NCBI GenBank assembly: GCA_902827205.1
Contig: LR792634.1
Coordinates: 1,364,001 to 1,428,000 of the forward strand
Reading direction: 5' to 3'
From: Methanocaldococcus lauensis
GTDB lineage: Archaea > AGJL01 > Methanococci > Methanococcales > Methanocaldococcaceae
Length of the DNA: 64,000 nucleotides
Part shown: one piece after another, positions 46,742 to 56,779 of the stretch
Layout: every line of letters begins with the position of its first letter
How positions within the stretch are numbered: position 1 is the first letter of the stretch
Position numbers and translations under genes: made by a program
The notes under the pieces: generated by a model
Databases searched by the model: none
The model's input: only the letters and a program-made list of their open reading frames with translations
What the model was told of the DNA's origin: nothing

Positions 46742-47268
46742 AAGATGTTAGAAACTTGGATAAACAGTGGGTAATATTATCTGAGCTATCAGCTGAATTA
46801 GTTAAAAGAGGGATTAAAGTTCCCGAAATTGTTTTTGAAAAGCTTAGATTAACCTATGCCCTTATATCATATTACATATTAGACCCCCATGTATCTATAT
46901 CTATGCTTCCAAATATTGAAAGAGAATTAAATTTTATTCAATCTCAACTATTTAGTTTATGTAATTCAGAATTATTAGAGGAATATTTAAATAAAATGAC
47001 AAAAGTTATTAGAGGAGAATTAAATGTAAAATTCCCGTTAAATAGAAGTATATACACTAAAGAAGTTAGAAAAAAAGGAAAAGTAGAATCAATAAGAGTA
47101 ATATTACAGAGAGAAATTCAAATAGAAAGATTAAGCGACTTAGGAGAATGGTATGGAGTTATATTTGAATATAGTGATGAAGATAATAAAATAGTTATTG
47201 AGGGAAATATAGAAAGAGTAAAAAGAGCTTTAAAAGACTTTGCAATTCTCTGGAAAGAGGAATTTTAA
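46738..47268 (+). CDS. Conserved archaeal protein (possibly DUF2096)
   Basis: A 176-residue protein with a helical N-terminal half (VILSELSAELVKRGIKVPEI) and a C-terminal part rich in beta strands (VESIRVILQREIQIERL). It has no recognised catalytic motif. The ATG overlaps the stop of the preceding small gene, indicating coupled translation. It converges with the V4R gene with 19 bases between the stops. DUF2096 is a tentative family name from memory. Confidence 0.6.
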   Translation: MKDVRNLDKQWVILSELSAELVKRGIKVPEIVFEKLRLTYALISYYILDPHVSISMLPNIERELNFIQSQLFSLCNSELLEEYLNKMTKVIRGELNVKFPLNRSIYTKEVRKKGKVESIRVILQREIQIERLSDLGEWYGVIFEYSDEDNKIVIEGNIERVKRALKDFAILWKEEF

Positions 47269-47287
47269 TTTTTTATTTTTATTTATT

Positions 47288-47974
47288 TTATATCCTTATT
47301 GACTTTTTTACAATAAATTGACAGTAAGGATCCCCCTTTGCGAGACATTTTTTTTCAGTAACCTCAATCATATATTTTTTTTCAGTTATATTTTCTAAAC
47401 ATCCTGCTATAAAACCTGCTGTTATATAACAAACAGGTTCTGAAGCTCTACAATTAATAGCCTCTTTATTGTTTTTAACGATGAATGTTAAAGGTTCTGA
47501 AGTTTCAATATGTGTTTCTCCAAATTCACCTTTCATAAAATTAATCATTGTATCATAATTATTAATCCCCATTTTAATTGCATAATCTTTACCTATTTCA
47601 TAGAAAATTTTTTTTACATTATATCCAAAATAGTATTTTCTCATGTATTCCCTTACATAGGCAATAATAGATACATAACCATCAAAACTACAAAACTCTT
47701 CTGCTTTTTTTTCTTCTTCAGATTCTTCGAGAGTTATAGTCATGTCTTCTTCTTCAATTTCTTTTTCTAAGGCTTCTAATGGAGGATAAGCTTCTAATAT
47801 TAATTCATGGAGTCTAGATCCTTTTGTAATTTTTAAAACTTCTTTTAGTAATTCTTTATTATCTTTATATTTTTCTAATAAATTTTTCATCATATTTAAT
47901 TTTATCCCCATAAATTTTGCTCGATTGTCAATAATTTTTAGCATTTCAATAATCTTCATTGCTGATGTTGACAT
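47288..47974 (-). CDS. V4R-domain protein, partner of the FIST sensor
   Basis: This 228-residue protein has a helical N-terminal part (residues 1-90) and a C-terminal V4R (4-vinyl reductase-like) domain. The end of that domain shows the characteristic EVTEKKCLAKGDPYCQFIV, with other cysteines at INCRASEPVC and GC before it. V4R domains bind small molecules or metals in regulators and in chlorophyll and phenol pathways. It starts 18 bases after the stop of the FIST gene, so the two form an operon, lying between DUF2096 and the mtr operon. Confidence 0.78.
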   Translation of the reverse strand: MSTSAMKIIEMLKIIDNRAKFMGIKLNMMKNLLEKYKDNKELLKEVLKITKGSRLHELILEAYPPLEALEKEIEEEDMTITLEESEEEKKAEEFCSFDGYVSIIAYVREYMRKYYFGYNVKKIFYEIGKDYAIKMGINNYDTMINFMKGEFGETHIETSEPLTFIVKNNKEAINCRASEPVCYITAGFIAGCLENITEKKYMIEVTEKKCLAKGDPYCQFIVKKSIRI

Positions 47975-47992
47975 TTAGATCACTCATTTTAT

Positions 47993-49555
47993 TTATAAAA
48001 TTTTTAATAATCTTTCTCTTTCTAATTTTTTAATTCTATAATTTTTGTCTATCTCTTCATCAATTTTTTTGAGAACATTTTTTAGGTCATCTATGTAGTA
48101 TTTCCCTGTTACGTCAATGTATTTTACTATATCTTTCTCTTTTAGTATTTTTATGATTTTTTTCACGTCTTCAATAGACATATTTGTCTTTTCTGATAGT
48201 TCTTCTATGCTTAGCTCATTATATAATAAATTTAGAATAATTTTAATTTCTTCATCGGAAAAATCAAAGCTTTTTAGAGTATAATAAGGATTGATGCTTA
48301 ATTCCTCTAATTCAAATACAACCCCCGTAAAAGATAGATTGTTATGAAGTCTAATTATGTCTTTAGAAATTATCTCCCCATAGGACAACCAACCAATGCA
48401 TTCAGTACCAATAAGGTATTTATCTATATTCTTAAAGCCATCATAAAAATATTCAAAAAAATACGGTAAATCCTGATTTTTCTTTCTATACATAGGATTT
48501 TTAAGAACTTCAAGTCCATAACATTCATTTATAAATATGAGTGGATTTTTGTAATATTTTTTAATAGTTCTTACTTTATTTGAAAGAGATTTAATTTGCA
48601 TTTCTAAATTAGTTTTCATCAATATTAAAAATGAACCTTCAGCTATATTTCTTCTAAATATTAACTTATTATTATCTACACCCTCCAAAAATGCTGTTAT
48701 AACATTCCCATATATATCCATAAAACCTAAAGGATGGATTAAATAGAAATTTATAGATTCTAATCGTTCTTTTTTATCAATTTTGATATATTTTTCAATT
48801 ATATATTTAGGAAGTTTTGTATATTCTGAAATCATCTCTAAGTATCTTTGATATGCTGGCTTTCCATCTAGCTCATAAACAACTCTACCTTCTGATTTAG
48901 TTACTCTTGCATAAATATCAGTAGGTTCATATCCATGTCCATAAATTAAGTCAAATTTTATTTTTCCACCAATAACTCCAAAGACACAACCTTCTTTAAC
49001 AATCTCCCCCTTATATATTAAAAAAATATTTTCAAATGAACCATCATTACCAGCAGTACCTCCAACAATAGGTATTCCTAGTTCTTTTCCTAATCCATCT
49101 AACACTTCTTGTTCATGATTAGAGTCCCAATCAGAAAATAAAAATCCAAGAAACTTGTCTTCTACACTTAAATAGGACATATATTTGGATCTCAGGATAT
49201 TTTTTATATCTAAGGCAACAGCCTTTCCTGTTTTTTCTGCACATTTTTCAATTTTTTTATATGTAGTTGCATATTTGAAATATCTATTAAAAACTAATAT
49301 TAAAACTCCATCTTCTTTTATATAATTATTTCCTACAAATGTTCCTCCTGTAGAGCAACCTACAAGCCCCTCCAATGAAATATTCTTTTTTAATCCAGTA
49401 AAAAATTCTTTTAATTTATCTTCATCAAATATTGATGTTATAAGTATCATTAATGATGGAGATCCTATTTTTTCTTTAATTTCTTTTCCAATTTTTAATC
49501 CATCTTCATATGGATTATTAATTTTTGTATGTATATATGTTTTATATATTTGCAT
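47993..49555 (-). CDS. FIST-domain sensor with C-terminal helix-turn-helix
   Basis: A protein of about 520 residues. The N-terminal FIST domain shows SLMILITSIFDEDKLKEF, GLVGCSTGGTFVG and GIPIVGGTAGNDGSFENIF. The FIST_C part includes CIGWLSYGEI and LHNNLSFTGVVFELEEL. The final 80 residues look like a winged helix (NELSIEELSEKTNMSIEDVKK...LKEKDIVKYID). FIST domains are thought to sense small ligands such as amino acids. Fusion to a DNA-binding-like tail suggests a one-component regulator. The ATG at 49555 follows GGGTG. Confidence 0.82.
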   Translation of the reverse strand: MQIYKTYIHTKINNPYEDGLKIGKEIKEKIGSPSLMILITSIFDEDKLKEFFTGLKKNISLEGLVGCSTGGTFVGNNYIKEDGVLILVFNRYFKYATTYKKIEKCAEKTGKAVALDIKNILRSKYMSYLSVEDKFLGFLFSDWDSNHEQEVLDGLGKELGIPIVGGTAGNDGSFENIFLIYKGEIVKEGCVFGVIGGKIKFDLIYGHGYEPTDIYARVTKSEGRVVYELDGKPAYQRYLEMISEYTKLPKYIIEKYIKIDKKERLESINFYLIHPLGFMDIYGNVITAFLEGVDNNKLIFRRNIAEGSFLILMKTNLEMQIKSLSNKVRTIKKYYKNPLIFINECYGLEVLKNPMYRKKNQDLPYFFEYFYDGFKNIDKYLIGTECIGWLSYGEIISKDIIRLHNNLSFTGVVFELEELSINPYYTLKSFDFSDEEIKIILNLLYNELSIEELSEKTNMSIEDVKKIIKILKEKDIVKYIDVTGKYYIDDLKNVLKKIDEEIDKNYRIKKLERERLLKIL

Positions 49556-49694
49556 ATAAACACCCAAGAATGAAGAATTTTATTATCTTCATCATTATAA
49601 TGAATTTACACTTATATATGTTTTATGATTAAATTATATAAAAATTATATATCTTTAAATTATTATTTATCATTAAATTTATCATAATTATTAA

Positions 49695-49709
49695 TAAAAA
49701 ATAAAAAAA
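49695..49709 (-). terminator. Oligo-T terminator of the mtr operon
   Basis: On the minus strand the sequence just after the mtrH stop reads CTTTTTTTATTTTTT, two T-runs of six or seven, which is the usual archaeal termination signal. It lies 12-26 bases beyond the mtrH stop and well before the FIST gene. Confidence 0.55.
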
Positions 49710-49720
49710 GAGAATGTTTT

Positions 49721-50680
49721 TTATAATAACTTGTTAATTGGGTGATTATCTACTGGATTTATTCCCATTTCTTTTGCTGCTTCTGCAATCATAGCATCAG
49801 TCATAGCTACTGCTGGAAATGCTAATTGGGCGTTATCAATAGGTCCGTATAAGACGAAGTCCCCTGAAGCCATGACTTGAACTATATTTGCTCCAATATC
49901 ACATACATGATGGACATCTTTTGCCAGCTGTGTCTTACCACTTTCTCTTAACTGCTTTCTAAATGTTCTTAACCAATCCCAAGCTGATGGAACATTATGA
50001 ATACCACTTCCAGAAGGTAATCCTAATTTTGCTTTAACGGCAAAAGTTGCTCTAACAGCATTACCTGCTCCATTACCCAATGGTGTAACTGCTACATCAA
50101 CTAATGGATACTTGATACCAGCTTTTTCTGCAAGTTCTAACATTCCTTTATCAGCTGTTTTACCACCATTTAATAGAACATTTAGTTTACCTTCAACACT
50201 AGAATCCATTGGATCAAAACATAAAACAATTGAAGCCTCTATATCACTCTCTACTAAGTTTTGGAACTCTTCATCATCAATAGAAACATTAATAGAGTTA
50301 TAAATACACTGGTCAGCATATCCTGCCTCAGTTGCTCTTTTTGCTGCTGCCATCCTTGCTTCTTTTGCAGTTGAGTCAAGTAACATTGGACCATCCCAAA
50401 TTTCAGCAACGAAGTCAATATATTTAACTAATGCTTCTGGAGTTCCACCAAATACCTGAACCAATGCTGGATTACCAGTAATATCTTCCATTTCTGCCTG
50501 TTTGTTTATTAAATCTTCAGCTGCCGCCTTATCAAAGATACCTTTTCTTTCATCTTCTACAATCTTATGCCTTGCATAAAATATGGTTCCAGACAATGCT
50601 GTTGGATATTCTCCTGGCTGACCTCCTATTTTTCTACCTGCGATTTCAACAACCATCTGTTCTCTTTCAAATTTAAACAT
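49721..50680 (-). CDS. mtrH: Tetrahydromethanopterin S-methyltransferase subunit MtrH
   Basis: MtrH (319 residues) is the cytosolic subunit that moves the methyl group from methyl-H4MPT to the cobamide of MtrA. It has a TIM-barrel fold and the start FKFEREQMVVEIAGRKIGGQPGEYPT. LLDSTAKEARMAAAKRA, CFDPMDSSVEGKL and PLGNGAGNAVRATF are typical. No membrane segment is present. It is the last gene of the mtrEDCBAFGH operon and is followed by an oligo-T terminator. Confidence 0.97.
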   Translation of the reverse strand: MFKFEREQMVVEIAGRKIGGQPGEYPTALSGTIFYARHKIVEDERKGIFDKAAAEDLINKQAEMEDITGNPALVQVFGGTPEALVKYIDFVAEIWDGPMLLDSTAKEARMAAAKRATEAGYADQCIYNSINVSIDDEEFQNLVESDIEASIVLCFDPMDSSVEGKLNVLLNGGKTADKGMLELAEKAGIKYPLVDVAVTPLGNGAGNAVRATFAVKAKLGLPSGSGIHNVPSAWDWLRTFRKQLRESGKTQLAKDVHHVCDIGANIVQVMASGDFVLYGPIDNAQLAFPAVAMTDAMIAEAAKEMGINPVDNHPINKLL

Positions 50681-50710
50681 AATTACATCACCTCAGGAAA
50701 ATTATTTTAT

Positions 50711-50935
50711 TTAATGAGACATTTTTATAATTAATTGCATTATATTTAACAAATTAGGTAATATAATTGATAGTATGGTTCCAATAATCAACCCATAGGC
50801 AATACCTATATCTCTACCAACTTTTTTTCCAGCTCTTTGGAATATTTCAGCATTGGTATTTTCTACTTTCTCTTCAAGTTCATCTAATTTTTTCATTATC
50901 TTTTTAAAATCATCACTTGGTGTAATGATAGTCAT
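50711..50935 (-). CDS. mtrG: Tetrahydromethanopterin S-methyltransferase subunit MtrG
   Basis: A 74-residue subunit with a coiled-coil N-terminal part (IMKKLDELEEKVENTNAE) and one C-terminal membrane helix. KKVGRDIGIAYGLIIGTI is the conserved junction. It belongs to the membrane-bound Mtr complex. It begins 5 bases after the mtrF stop and 30 bases before mtrH. Confidence 0.93.
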   Translation of the reverse strand: MTIITPSDDFKKIMKKLDELEEKVENTNAEIFQRAGKKVGRDIGIAYGLIIGTILSIILPNLLNIMQLIIKMSH

Positions 50936-50940
50936 TTAAT

Positions 50941-51156
50941 TCACCCTATTATAGCTTTTAATATAATTGGAATTCCTACTAGTACAATAGCACCAACTGC
51001 TCCAATAATTACCCCTGTTGTAGATTTTGTATATATTCCTGAAGCTAAACCAATATCTCTTGTTATTAGCCCTACTTTATACTCTAAATCTTCTAAGTGT
51101 TTGTCACAGTGTTCTAAGTTTGGTTTTACTACTGTTGGAATTCCTTCAATTTCCAT
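50941..51156 (-). CDS. mtrF: Tetrahydromethanopterin S-methyltransferase subunit MtrF
   Basis: A subunit of about 71 residues with an N-terminal amphipathic part (HCDKHLEDLEYKVGLITRDI) and one C-terminal membrane helix. LASGIYTKSTTGVIIGAVGA at the junction resembles the related MtrA C-terminus and MtrG. The ATG at 51156 follows GGTGTC; the upstream GTG at 51165 overlaps it. It lies in its usual place between mtrA and mtrG. Confidence 0.92.
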   Translation of the reverse strand: MEIEGIPTVVKPNLEHCDKHLEDLEYKVGLITRDIGLASGIYTKSTTGVIIGAVGAIVLVGIPIILKAIIG

Positions 51157-51202
51157 AATTGACACCTACTTATATTTTATATATATTTTATAAAAGCTTA
51201 CT

Positions 51203-51925
51203 TTAGAGTACTAATGTAAATAAAAGTATTGAGATAAACAAACCTATAGCCAATCCTTGTATTTTTCCATTATAATATCCTGAATTATATTTTGAAAGTA
51301 ATGCTGCAGAATTAATTTTTTCGGAAATCATTCTTATTCTTGCTTCTATTAAGGCAGTTTCTGGGGACATTGGTTTTATTGCCAAACCTTCTTCCTCTTC
51401 TCCACCCTTAGAACCTTCTAATTCTAATATCATTGGTTCTTCATCAATAGCTCCTGGATCTTTACTTAAACATTCTTTTATAGCCTGTGTTATTTTGTTA
51501 ATATCCTCACAATCAATTAAGTCAATAAGCTCAACAATCTGCCTTCTAAATCTCTCAACTGCTTCTTTATCAACATTCTCTAAGAATGGAATTGCTCCTT
51601 TTGCACCTACAATTTGCCCACTGTCATCAATACCATTTTCCCATAATGCTTTAAAACATTGCCCTGTTAGATGTCCTTGAACTTCAGAACCACAAAGGAT
51701 CATAAATCTAATGTTAGGATTTGAAATATAATTTGCTACAACTTTTTCAATACCTAAGTTTTCTGTGTGACATGGACCAGCAATAGCTGCTCCAGCCTCA
51801 ATACATGCCTGTTCTAAACCATGAGAACCAAGAGTTACTACTCCAACACAACTCTCAGGATTCCCTACAACATACTCCCCAGAAACTATTGGCCAACCTG
51901 GGGCTGGAGATTTTTTTTCTACCAT
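51203..51925 (-). CDS. mtrA: Tetrahydromethanopterin S-methyltransferase subunit MtrA (corrinoid protein)
   Basis: MtrA (240 residues) carries the cobamide that passes the methyl group to coenzyme M. The family start [19 protein letters not shown] and [19 protein letters not shown] are conserved. His85 in EVQGHLTGQ corresponds to the cobalt-ligating His84 described for the family. A single C-terminal membrane helix anchors it. It lies between mtrB and mtrF with short gaps. Confidence 0.97.
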   Translation of the reverse strand: MVEKKSPAPGWPIVSGEYVVGNPESCVGVVTLGSHGLEQACIEAGAAIAGPCHTENLGIEKVVANYISNPNIRFMILCGSEVQGHLTGQCFKALWENGIDDSGQIVGAKGAIPFLENVDKEAVERFRRQIVELIDLIDCEDINKITQAIKECLSKDPGAIDEEPMILELEGSKGGEEEEGLAIKPMSPETALIEARIRMISEKINSAALLSKYNSGYYNGKIQGLAIGLFISILLFTLVL

Positions 51926-51938
51926 AATTTACACCTCC

Positions 51939-52262
51939 TTATTGAATCAAACCAGGATATAGTTTAATTATTGCAAATATTACAAGTGTCATTATTGCTA
52001 AAGCTAACCAAAAACCAAAGAATATCCCTTTAAAATATCCTGCTATTTCATAAACCCTATCTCTATTTGGGAAAGATTTTAATGGTGGATTTCTTGGATC
52101 TAATGAGTTTTCAAAAGATATAACTAACTCCTCTAATTTTTTAATTCTTTCTTCTACAGGATTTAAATCTACCATTAAAATATCTTTTCTTGTTTCTGCT
52201 ACTAATCCTGAATCTACATCCATAGCTATATCAAGTTCAGGACATATTTTAACAATTTCCAT
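51939..52262 (-). CDS. mtrB: Tetrahydromethanopterin S-methyltransferase subunit MtrB
   Basis: A 107-residue subunit of the membrane complex with a soluble N-terminus (VKICPELDIAMDVDSGLVAE) and one C-terminal membrane helix around FFGFWLALAIMTLVIFAI. It is encoded between mtrC and mtrA with gaps of 9 and 13 bases, consistent with tight co-expression. Confidence 0.95.
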   Translation of the reverse strand: MEIVKICPELDIAMDVDSGLVAETRKDILMVDLNPVEERIKKLEELVISFENSLDPRNPPLKSFPNRDRVYEIAGYFKGIFFGFWLALAIMTLVIFAIIKLYPGLIQ

Positions 52263-52271
52263 GTTTCCACC

Positions 52272-53072
52272 TTATTGTTCTTCTTTCTTAGGAATCTCAG
52301 GAACATAAAGAACTGCACAAGCATCTTTGAATGACATCTTTACAAATTTCACATAAAATACTGCCCATAAGATTATGGAAGCTATGATTGATAAAATATC
52401 TAATTTAACCACTGAAAATACAAACCATGAAAGTAATCCACAAGATACTGCCAAAGTTAATGTCCTTTTATGGCTTTCATTTGGACCTAAACATGCATTG
52501 AATGGATGTAGTATTGCCATACCTGCTACAATAAATGCTAAAGCCATGATTCCTGAATTTAATGCTCCATCAATAAACATTTTAGGATCTAAACTGCCAA
52601 CATATACTGTTGTAAATCCTAATAATGCTAAAGCTCCTGCAACTGATAGATATGTCATACTTCTAACCATAATTGGAATTTTCATTCCAACAGGTTTAAC
52701 AGTTAATTTACCCACGATAAATCCAACAATAAAAGATAATACTAATGTTAATATTGGTGCAGCTAATGATGTTATACCAACCGCTTTTGGTATTAAAACT
52801 CCTGCAACTGCTGATAATGTACCCATACCTAAACTAACCATACCAATTGATGGTACTCCAGTTCCCAAACCATATGCTGCTACTTTTCTAACAGTATTTG
52901 CCCCTGCAATACATGCTGATGATACTAATAATCCTCCAATCAGCATTGATAAACCATATCCAGATAAGAAATGAGCTGCATAAATTCCAATTAATGATAA
53001 AACAACACCTGCCGCAAATATTTGATTTTCAGGATACAATTCAGCTGCATGACCTCCTCCACCATGTGACAT
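52272..53072 (-). CDS. mtrC: Tetrahydromethanopterin S-methyltransferase subunit MtrC
   Basis: An integral membrane subunit (about 266 residues) with about seven or eight helices. Together with MtrD and MtrE it forms the core that pumps Na+. Recognised parts are [35 protein letters not shown] and [18 protein letters not shown]. The ATG at 53072 stands behind GGTGAT; the start at 53084 lies upstream of that site. Confidence 0.95.
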   Translation of the reverse strand: MSHGGGGHAAELYPENQIFAAGVVLSLIGIYAAHFLSGYGLSMLIGGLLVSSACIAGANTVRKVAAYGLGTGVPSIGMVSLGMGTLSAVAGVLIPKAVGITSLAAPILTLVLSFIVGFIVGKLTVKPVGMKIPIMVRSMTYLSVAGALALLGFTTVYVGSLDPKMFIDGALNSGIMALAFIVAGMAILHPFNACLGPNESHKRTLTLAVSCGLLSWFVFSVVKLDILSIIASIILWAVFYVKFVKMSFKDACAVLYVPEIPKKEEQ

Positions 53073-53126
53073 GATTATCACCAAATTTTATGTTATTTTG
53101 GTATTTTATTATATTTATTGTTAGTA

Positions 53127-53819
53127 TTAGAGAGCCATTAATACTGCAACGATACCACAAACAAATGAAGCAATTGTAGATGCTATAACTCCATTAGGCA
53201 TTTTCTTAAACTTAGGATCGTGGAAACCTTCAATTGTCCCTCCAATGTTATATGATGCAAGAACTGCATTAATAAAGAAGAAACCAACTGCTAAAATTCC
53301 AGCAACTGCCATTGAAAATCCTATATTAATAAGTGCAATATAAGCTAAAGCCCCTCCAATACCCCCTAAAGCTGCTCCTATCAACCCACTTATGAAACAC
53401 ACAGTAGGAATTCCATGTCCAGTAGTACCGGGAGTAATATAAGGTTTTTGAGGATCTTTTGTTATTGGATCTATTTCACACTTGTCAGCTGCTGGAACCA
53501 CTCCCACTCCAAAAACATAAATTAACTGACCAATTAACATTGTTACTCCCAGCATAATCATTGAACCAATAGCTCCTGAGAGTAAAATTAAGATAGAACT
53601 TAATCCATCTATACCTAATTTAGATGACATAACAGCAGCAGCCATCAATCCTGTAAAACCAGCTCCTGCCGCCAACTGAGTAGTTCCAGTACCTACCCCT
53701 GTTGATGTAGCCATTGCTGCTGGAGCACCACCAACAGGGACAAAATGAACACTTGCATTGATTATAGCTCCTGCAATAGTTATTTCAATTAGTGAAATAG
53801 CCAAATTAATTATATCCAT
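53127..53819 (-). CDS. mtrD: Tetrahydromethanopterin S-methyltransferase subunit MtrD
   Basis: An integral membrane subunit (230 residues) of the Na+-translocating core with about six helices. Typical sequences are [34 protein letters not shown] and [20 protein letters not shown]. These glycine-rich loops are highly conserved. It lies between mtrE and mtrC in the operon. Confidence 0.96.
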   Translation of the reverse strand: MDIINLAISLIEITIAGAIINASVHFVPVGGAPAAMATSTGVGTGTTQLAAGAGFTGLMAAAVMSSKLGIDGLSSILILLSGAIGSMIMLGVTMLIGQLIYVFGVGVVPAADKCEIDPITKDPQKPYITPGTTGHGIPTVCFISGLIGAALGGIGGALAYIALINIGFSMAVAGILAVGFFFINAVLASYNIGGTIEGFHDPKFKKMPNGVIASTIASFVCGIVAVLMAL

Positions 53820-53852
53820 ATATTATCACCTTTTAATAACTTCTTTTAAATT

Positions 53853-54752
53853 TTACTTGTATGGACCAAACTTGTTTCTTGCAAACACTTCAATTTTTCT
53901 ATTTGCTATTGCTAAAATTGCTACAATTATTAAACCTACAATTATTGAAATAATTGATGAAAGAATTGGATTTTTACCTTGTAATATATCTCCAATAATT
54001 CCTCTCCAACCATCTAAGAAAACAATTAAACCAAAGCATAAACCAGTTAAGACACTTCCAACTCTAACACAGAAATATGATGAGTCCATACTATTTCTTA
54101 AACCATACTCTGCTTTAATATCGATATCTCCATGGTTAGCAACAGGTACTCCTCCTCCAAATGGATATTTTTGATATTCTCTTTCAGCTCCATAATGAAC
54201 ATCTCCTGTTGAGGAACCAATTGCCCCAACAGTAATTCCAAATATTAACGCAATTAAAGGCAATGGAAATGGATTTCCTAATATATTATTGGCAATATAT
54301 GCCATTAAAACCATACAAAAGACAGCAATAAAACCATGTCCAACAATTGGACCAACATGACTCATTACAACATCCCAATAAACTGGCTGACCAAAGTTCT
54401 TTGACTGCCCTACAATTCTTCCCAAGTAGGCTGAAACTGCATATGCACCATGAACAAATGCAGCTACACCAGCTCCTAAAATTAATGCTAAAACTGGTGA
54501 AATACCTAAGTTTATTAATGCATAGGCAACTGTTCCGGCAACTGCTACATATAAACCATAAGAAACTGGCTCCCCAGATATTGCCTTGTTGTAATATCTA
54601 TGTATATTTCCCATCTGTGGAGCCAACTGAACCTGAGAGTTTGGGTTTGATTGAGAACCTACATCCGATTCTGCATCTTCTGCACATCCAGCAACTGTTG
54701 CTAATGCTCCACTTAATGCAAGAGCTCCTAATGCTATTAATGTAGCATCCAT
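53853..54752 (-). CDS. mtrE: Tetrahydromethanopterin S-methyltransferase subunit MtrE
   Basis: First gene of the mtr operon (299 residues, about six helices). It begins DATLIALGALALSGALATVA and contains AEDAESDVGSQSNPNSQVQL and QMGNIHRYYNKAISGEPVSY, which are diagnostic for MtrE. EREYQKYPFGGGVPVANHGD is a further conserved loop. The AGGTGAT-like ribosome binding site and an upstream TATA box mark it as the promoter-proximal gene. Confidence 0.96.
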   Translation of the reverse strand: MDATLIALGALALSGALATVAGCAEDAESDVGSQSNPNSQVQLAPQMGNIHRYYNKAISGEPVSYGLYVAVAGTVAYALINLGISPVLALILGAGVAAFVHGAYAVSAYLGRIVGQSKNFGQPVYWDVVMSHVGPIVGHGFIAVFCMVLMAYIANNILGNPFPLPLIALIFGITVGAIGSSTGDVHYGAEREYQKYPFGGGVPVANHGDIDIKAEYGLRNSMDSSYFCVRVGSVLTGLCFGLIVFLDGWRGIIGDILQGKNPILSSIISIIVGLIIVAILAIANRKIEVFARNKFGPYK

Positions 54753-54796
54753 GCTTAATCACCTCATTCTACATACGATTTATCTTTATGGTGGTT

Positions 54797-54810
54797 AATA
54801 TATAAGGTTT
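54797..54810 (-). promoter_or_regulatory. mtr operon TATA box
   Basis: On the minus strand AAACCTTATATATTAA is an archaeal TATA box 45-60 bases ahead of the mtrE start codon. No other good TATA element lies between it and the gene. The mRNA would start near 54775 with a leader of about 20 bases. Confidence 0.6.
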
Positions 54811-54916
54811 TCTATTTAGATTTGATAAAATTCTTTTAATTTTTATTTAACTTTCTTTTAATTAGTAGATATTTGCCAAAATCTAAAACTCTTACAGAAT
54901 GCTTATAATAAACATA

Positions 54917-54942
54917 TTTAGTGCTATTTAAAATCCACTAAA
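54917..54942. promoter_or_regulatory. Inverted repeat between mtr and mcr operons
   Basis: TTTAGTG (54917-54923) and CACTAAA (54936-54942) are exact reverse complements with a 12-base AT-rich spacer. The element lies about 110 bases upstream of the mtr TATA box and beyond the mcrA terminator. It could be a regulator site for mtr or the stem of a trailer hairpin. The remaining bases of this 256-base gap show nothing else. Confidence 0.3.
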
Positions 54943-54971
54943 ATAATGTTACAAAATAAATAACAATATGT

Positions 54972-54986
54972 TAAAAAATAAAAAAT
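54972..54986 (-). terminator. Oligo-T terminator after mcrA
   Basis: On the minus strand two T6 runs (TTTTTTATTTTTT) lie 23-37 bases after the mcrA stop codon. This is the normal form of archaeal intrinsic termination and separates the mcr transcript from mtr. Confidence 0.55.
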
Positions 54987-55008
54987 AGAATTTAAAAATT
55001 AAATTAAT

Positions 55009-56670
55009 TTAGTGTGCTGGAATAATTGGGTCTCTTTCTCCTGCTGGTTCGAACTCTCTTAAAGCACCTCTTGCAAACTCTTTTCTTGGGTATCTGAAGT
55101 CAAATACTAATGATGGATCTGCAAATGCAACCTTAATTAATGGGTTAAGTGCAAATGCATCTCCTCTTCCTGAATGTGCCGCCTGTGTAATTCCTGCATA
55201 TTCTCCTTGGTGTCCAACGTTCATTGCATAGTTTGGATAGTTAGGTCCTCTCAATTCTAATGGAGAACCTTCATCGTTTCTAAATGATAAGGAGTTAGCG
55301 GCTCCACACTGATCTTGTAAGTCGTATCCATAGAATCCTAATCTGCTGTGGTATTCTTTATGTAAGATCTGACTTAGATACCATCCATTAACTCCAGCAT
55401 TTGAGTTTCCAGTAGCTAATGCTACTGTAATTCCTGCCGCAGCTGCAGTAACTGCTGCTCTTTGTGATCCTCCAAAGTGATCCTCTAATAATGCTGGGAA
55501 AGTATCGTATTGCTCTAAAGCATACAATGTTACCTCTGTTGCAATGTCTTCGACAACATCCATAGTTGGTTTTACGCTGTTACATCCACCGTATTTTTTA
55601 TTTATATAGTCATAACCGTAGTATGAGAAGTCATCTAAGATATCGTCAGTGTAGGATGCTGTAGCATACTGAGTGAATCCAACCCCCCCTGACATGTAAC
55701 TTCCTAACCAGATTTGGTCATATAACATTGCTCCTGCGGCAACAACTTCTAAGGACTGTTCGACAGGATCTTCACTAACTCTTGATGTTTGAACAACATC
55801 TGCTAAAACTCCAAAGAACATTCCTCCTGGTTCATTTGGCCCTCTTGCTCTTCTTGCAGGTAAGAATGAAGCCATTTGAATAACATCTGCGTGCTTAGCG
55901 GCATAAGCAAAGTCAGCAATTGCTGCCTCTCCAGCACAGAGTTTGTATGCTGTAATGAAGGACATTCCAATCTGCATTGCACTCCATCTTGCAATAGTAC
56001 CTCCATCACAAACTCTACCAGCCAATGTTGGAACTCTTGAGACTTGGTATGTTCTTTTACCAATTGCCTGTTTAATTTGTTCTGCCTGTTCTTCTGGGAA
56101 TAATTTGTTTATATCAATTAAGAATCTTTTATCAATTTCATCTGCTAATTCATCGTCTCCTGTGAATATCTTAGCATAACTGTCCCAAACTAATGCTGGG
56201 TGAACTTCGACCATGTGCTCTTGAACAACAGCCCCTCCAGGTAAGGCATGGTTAATTGTTTCCATATACTCATTAATAGTTTCTGGAGTAACCTCTACCC
56301 CTAATCTCTTCTCTAAGACAGCATGTGCTGTATCTAATCCAACGATAACTGTTCTTCTAATGTCATCCCAAAACTGCTGCATTGCGGCATTGTTCATGAA
56401 GTGTAAGTCATCACCTTCAACAATTGCATCAGTATTTGAAACTTTGTAAGGCATTAATTTTCTTTGACCTAATGGAACCCCAATATCTGGGTTGTAGAAT
56501 GGAATTCCTCCTCTCTTCTCAATTAACTTCTGTGCTGCTTCAACGAATTCTCTCTTTCTTTTTGATTGTTTCCATCCTCCAAATACATAGAACTTTGTGT
56601 ATTTTTCTCTTGGATCTTCTTCAAACTTCTCCTTTAATGCCTTTAAGAACAATCTTTTTTCTGCATCCAT
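55009..56670 (-). CDS. mcrA: Methyl-coenzyme M reductase alpha subunit McrA
   Basis: McrA (553 residues) forms the active site with coenzyme F430 and makes methane from methyl-CoM and CoB. The start [18 protein letters not shown] follows a GAGGTGA site, so the ATG at 56670 is used. Residues that are modified in known McrA can be seen. They are the His in [15 protein letters not shown], the Arg in [15 protein letters not shown] (about 270-280) and the Gly and Cys in [14 protein letters not shown] (about 448-455). It is the last gene of mcrBDCGA. Confidence 0.98.
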   Translation of the reverse strand: MDAEKRLFLKALKEKFEEDPREKYTKFYVFGGWKQSKRKREFVEAAQKLIEKRGGIPFYNPDIGVPLGQRKLMPYKVSNTDAIVEGDDLHFMNNAAMQQFWDDIRRTVIVGLDTAHAVLEKRLGVEVTPETINEYMETINHALPGGAVVQEHMVEVHPALVWDSYAKIFTGDDELADEIDKRFLIDINKLFPEEQAEQIKQAIGKRTYQVSRVPTLAGRVCDGGTIARWSAMQIGMSFITAYKLCAGEAAIADFAYAAKHADVIQMASFLPARRARGPNEPGGMFFGVLADVVQTSRVSEDPVEQSLEVVAAGAMLYDQIWLGSYMSGGVGFTQYATASYTDDILDDFSYYGYDYINKKYGGCNSVKPTMDVVEDIATEVTLYALEQYDTFPALLEDHFGGSQRAAVTAAAAGITVALATGNSNAGVNGWYLSQILHKEYHSRLGFYGYDLQDQCGAANSLSFRNDEGSPLELRGPNYPNYAMNVGHQGEYAGITQAAHSGRGDAFALNPLIKVAFADPSLVFDFRYPRKEFARGALREFEPAGERDPIIPAH

Positions 56671-56779
56671 CTCACTCACCTCTGAGACATAATTATTATA
56701 TTATTATTGTTATTGTTTATTTTTCATTTTCAACAAGTTAAAAAGTTAAAAGTTTTGAAGATAAGGAAGTAGTTTAGTT

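Noticed and set aside
52375-52974. 199-codon open frame on the plus strand opposite mtrC
   Set aside because: It mirrors a Gly/Ala/Ile-rich membrane protein gene. Its composition is not protein-like, and mtrC is certain.
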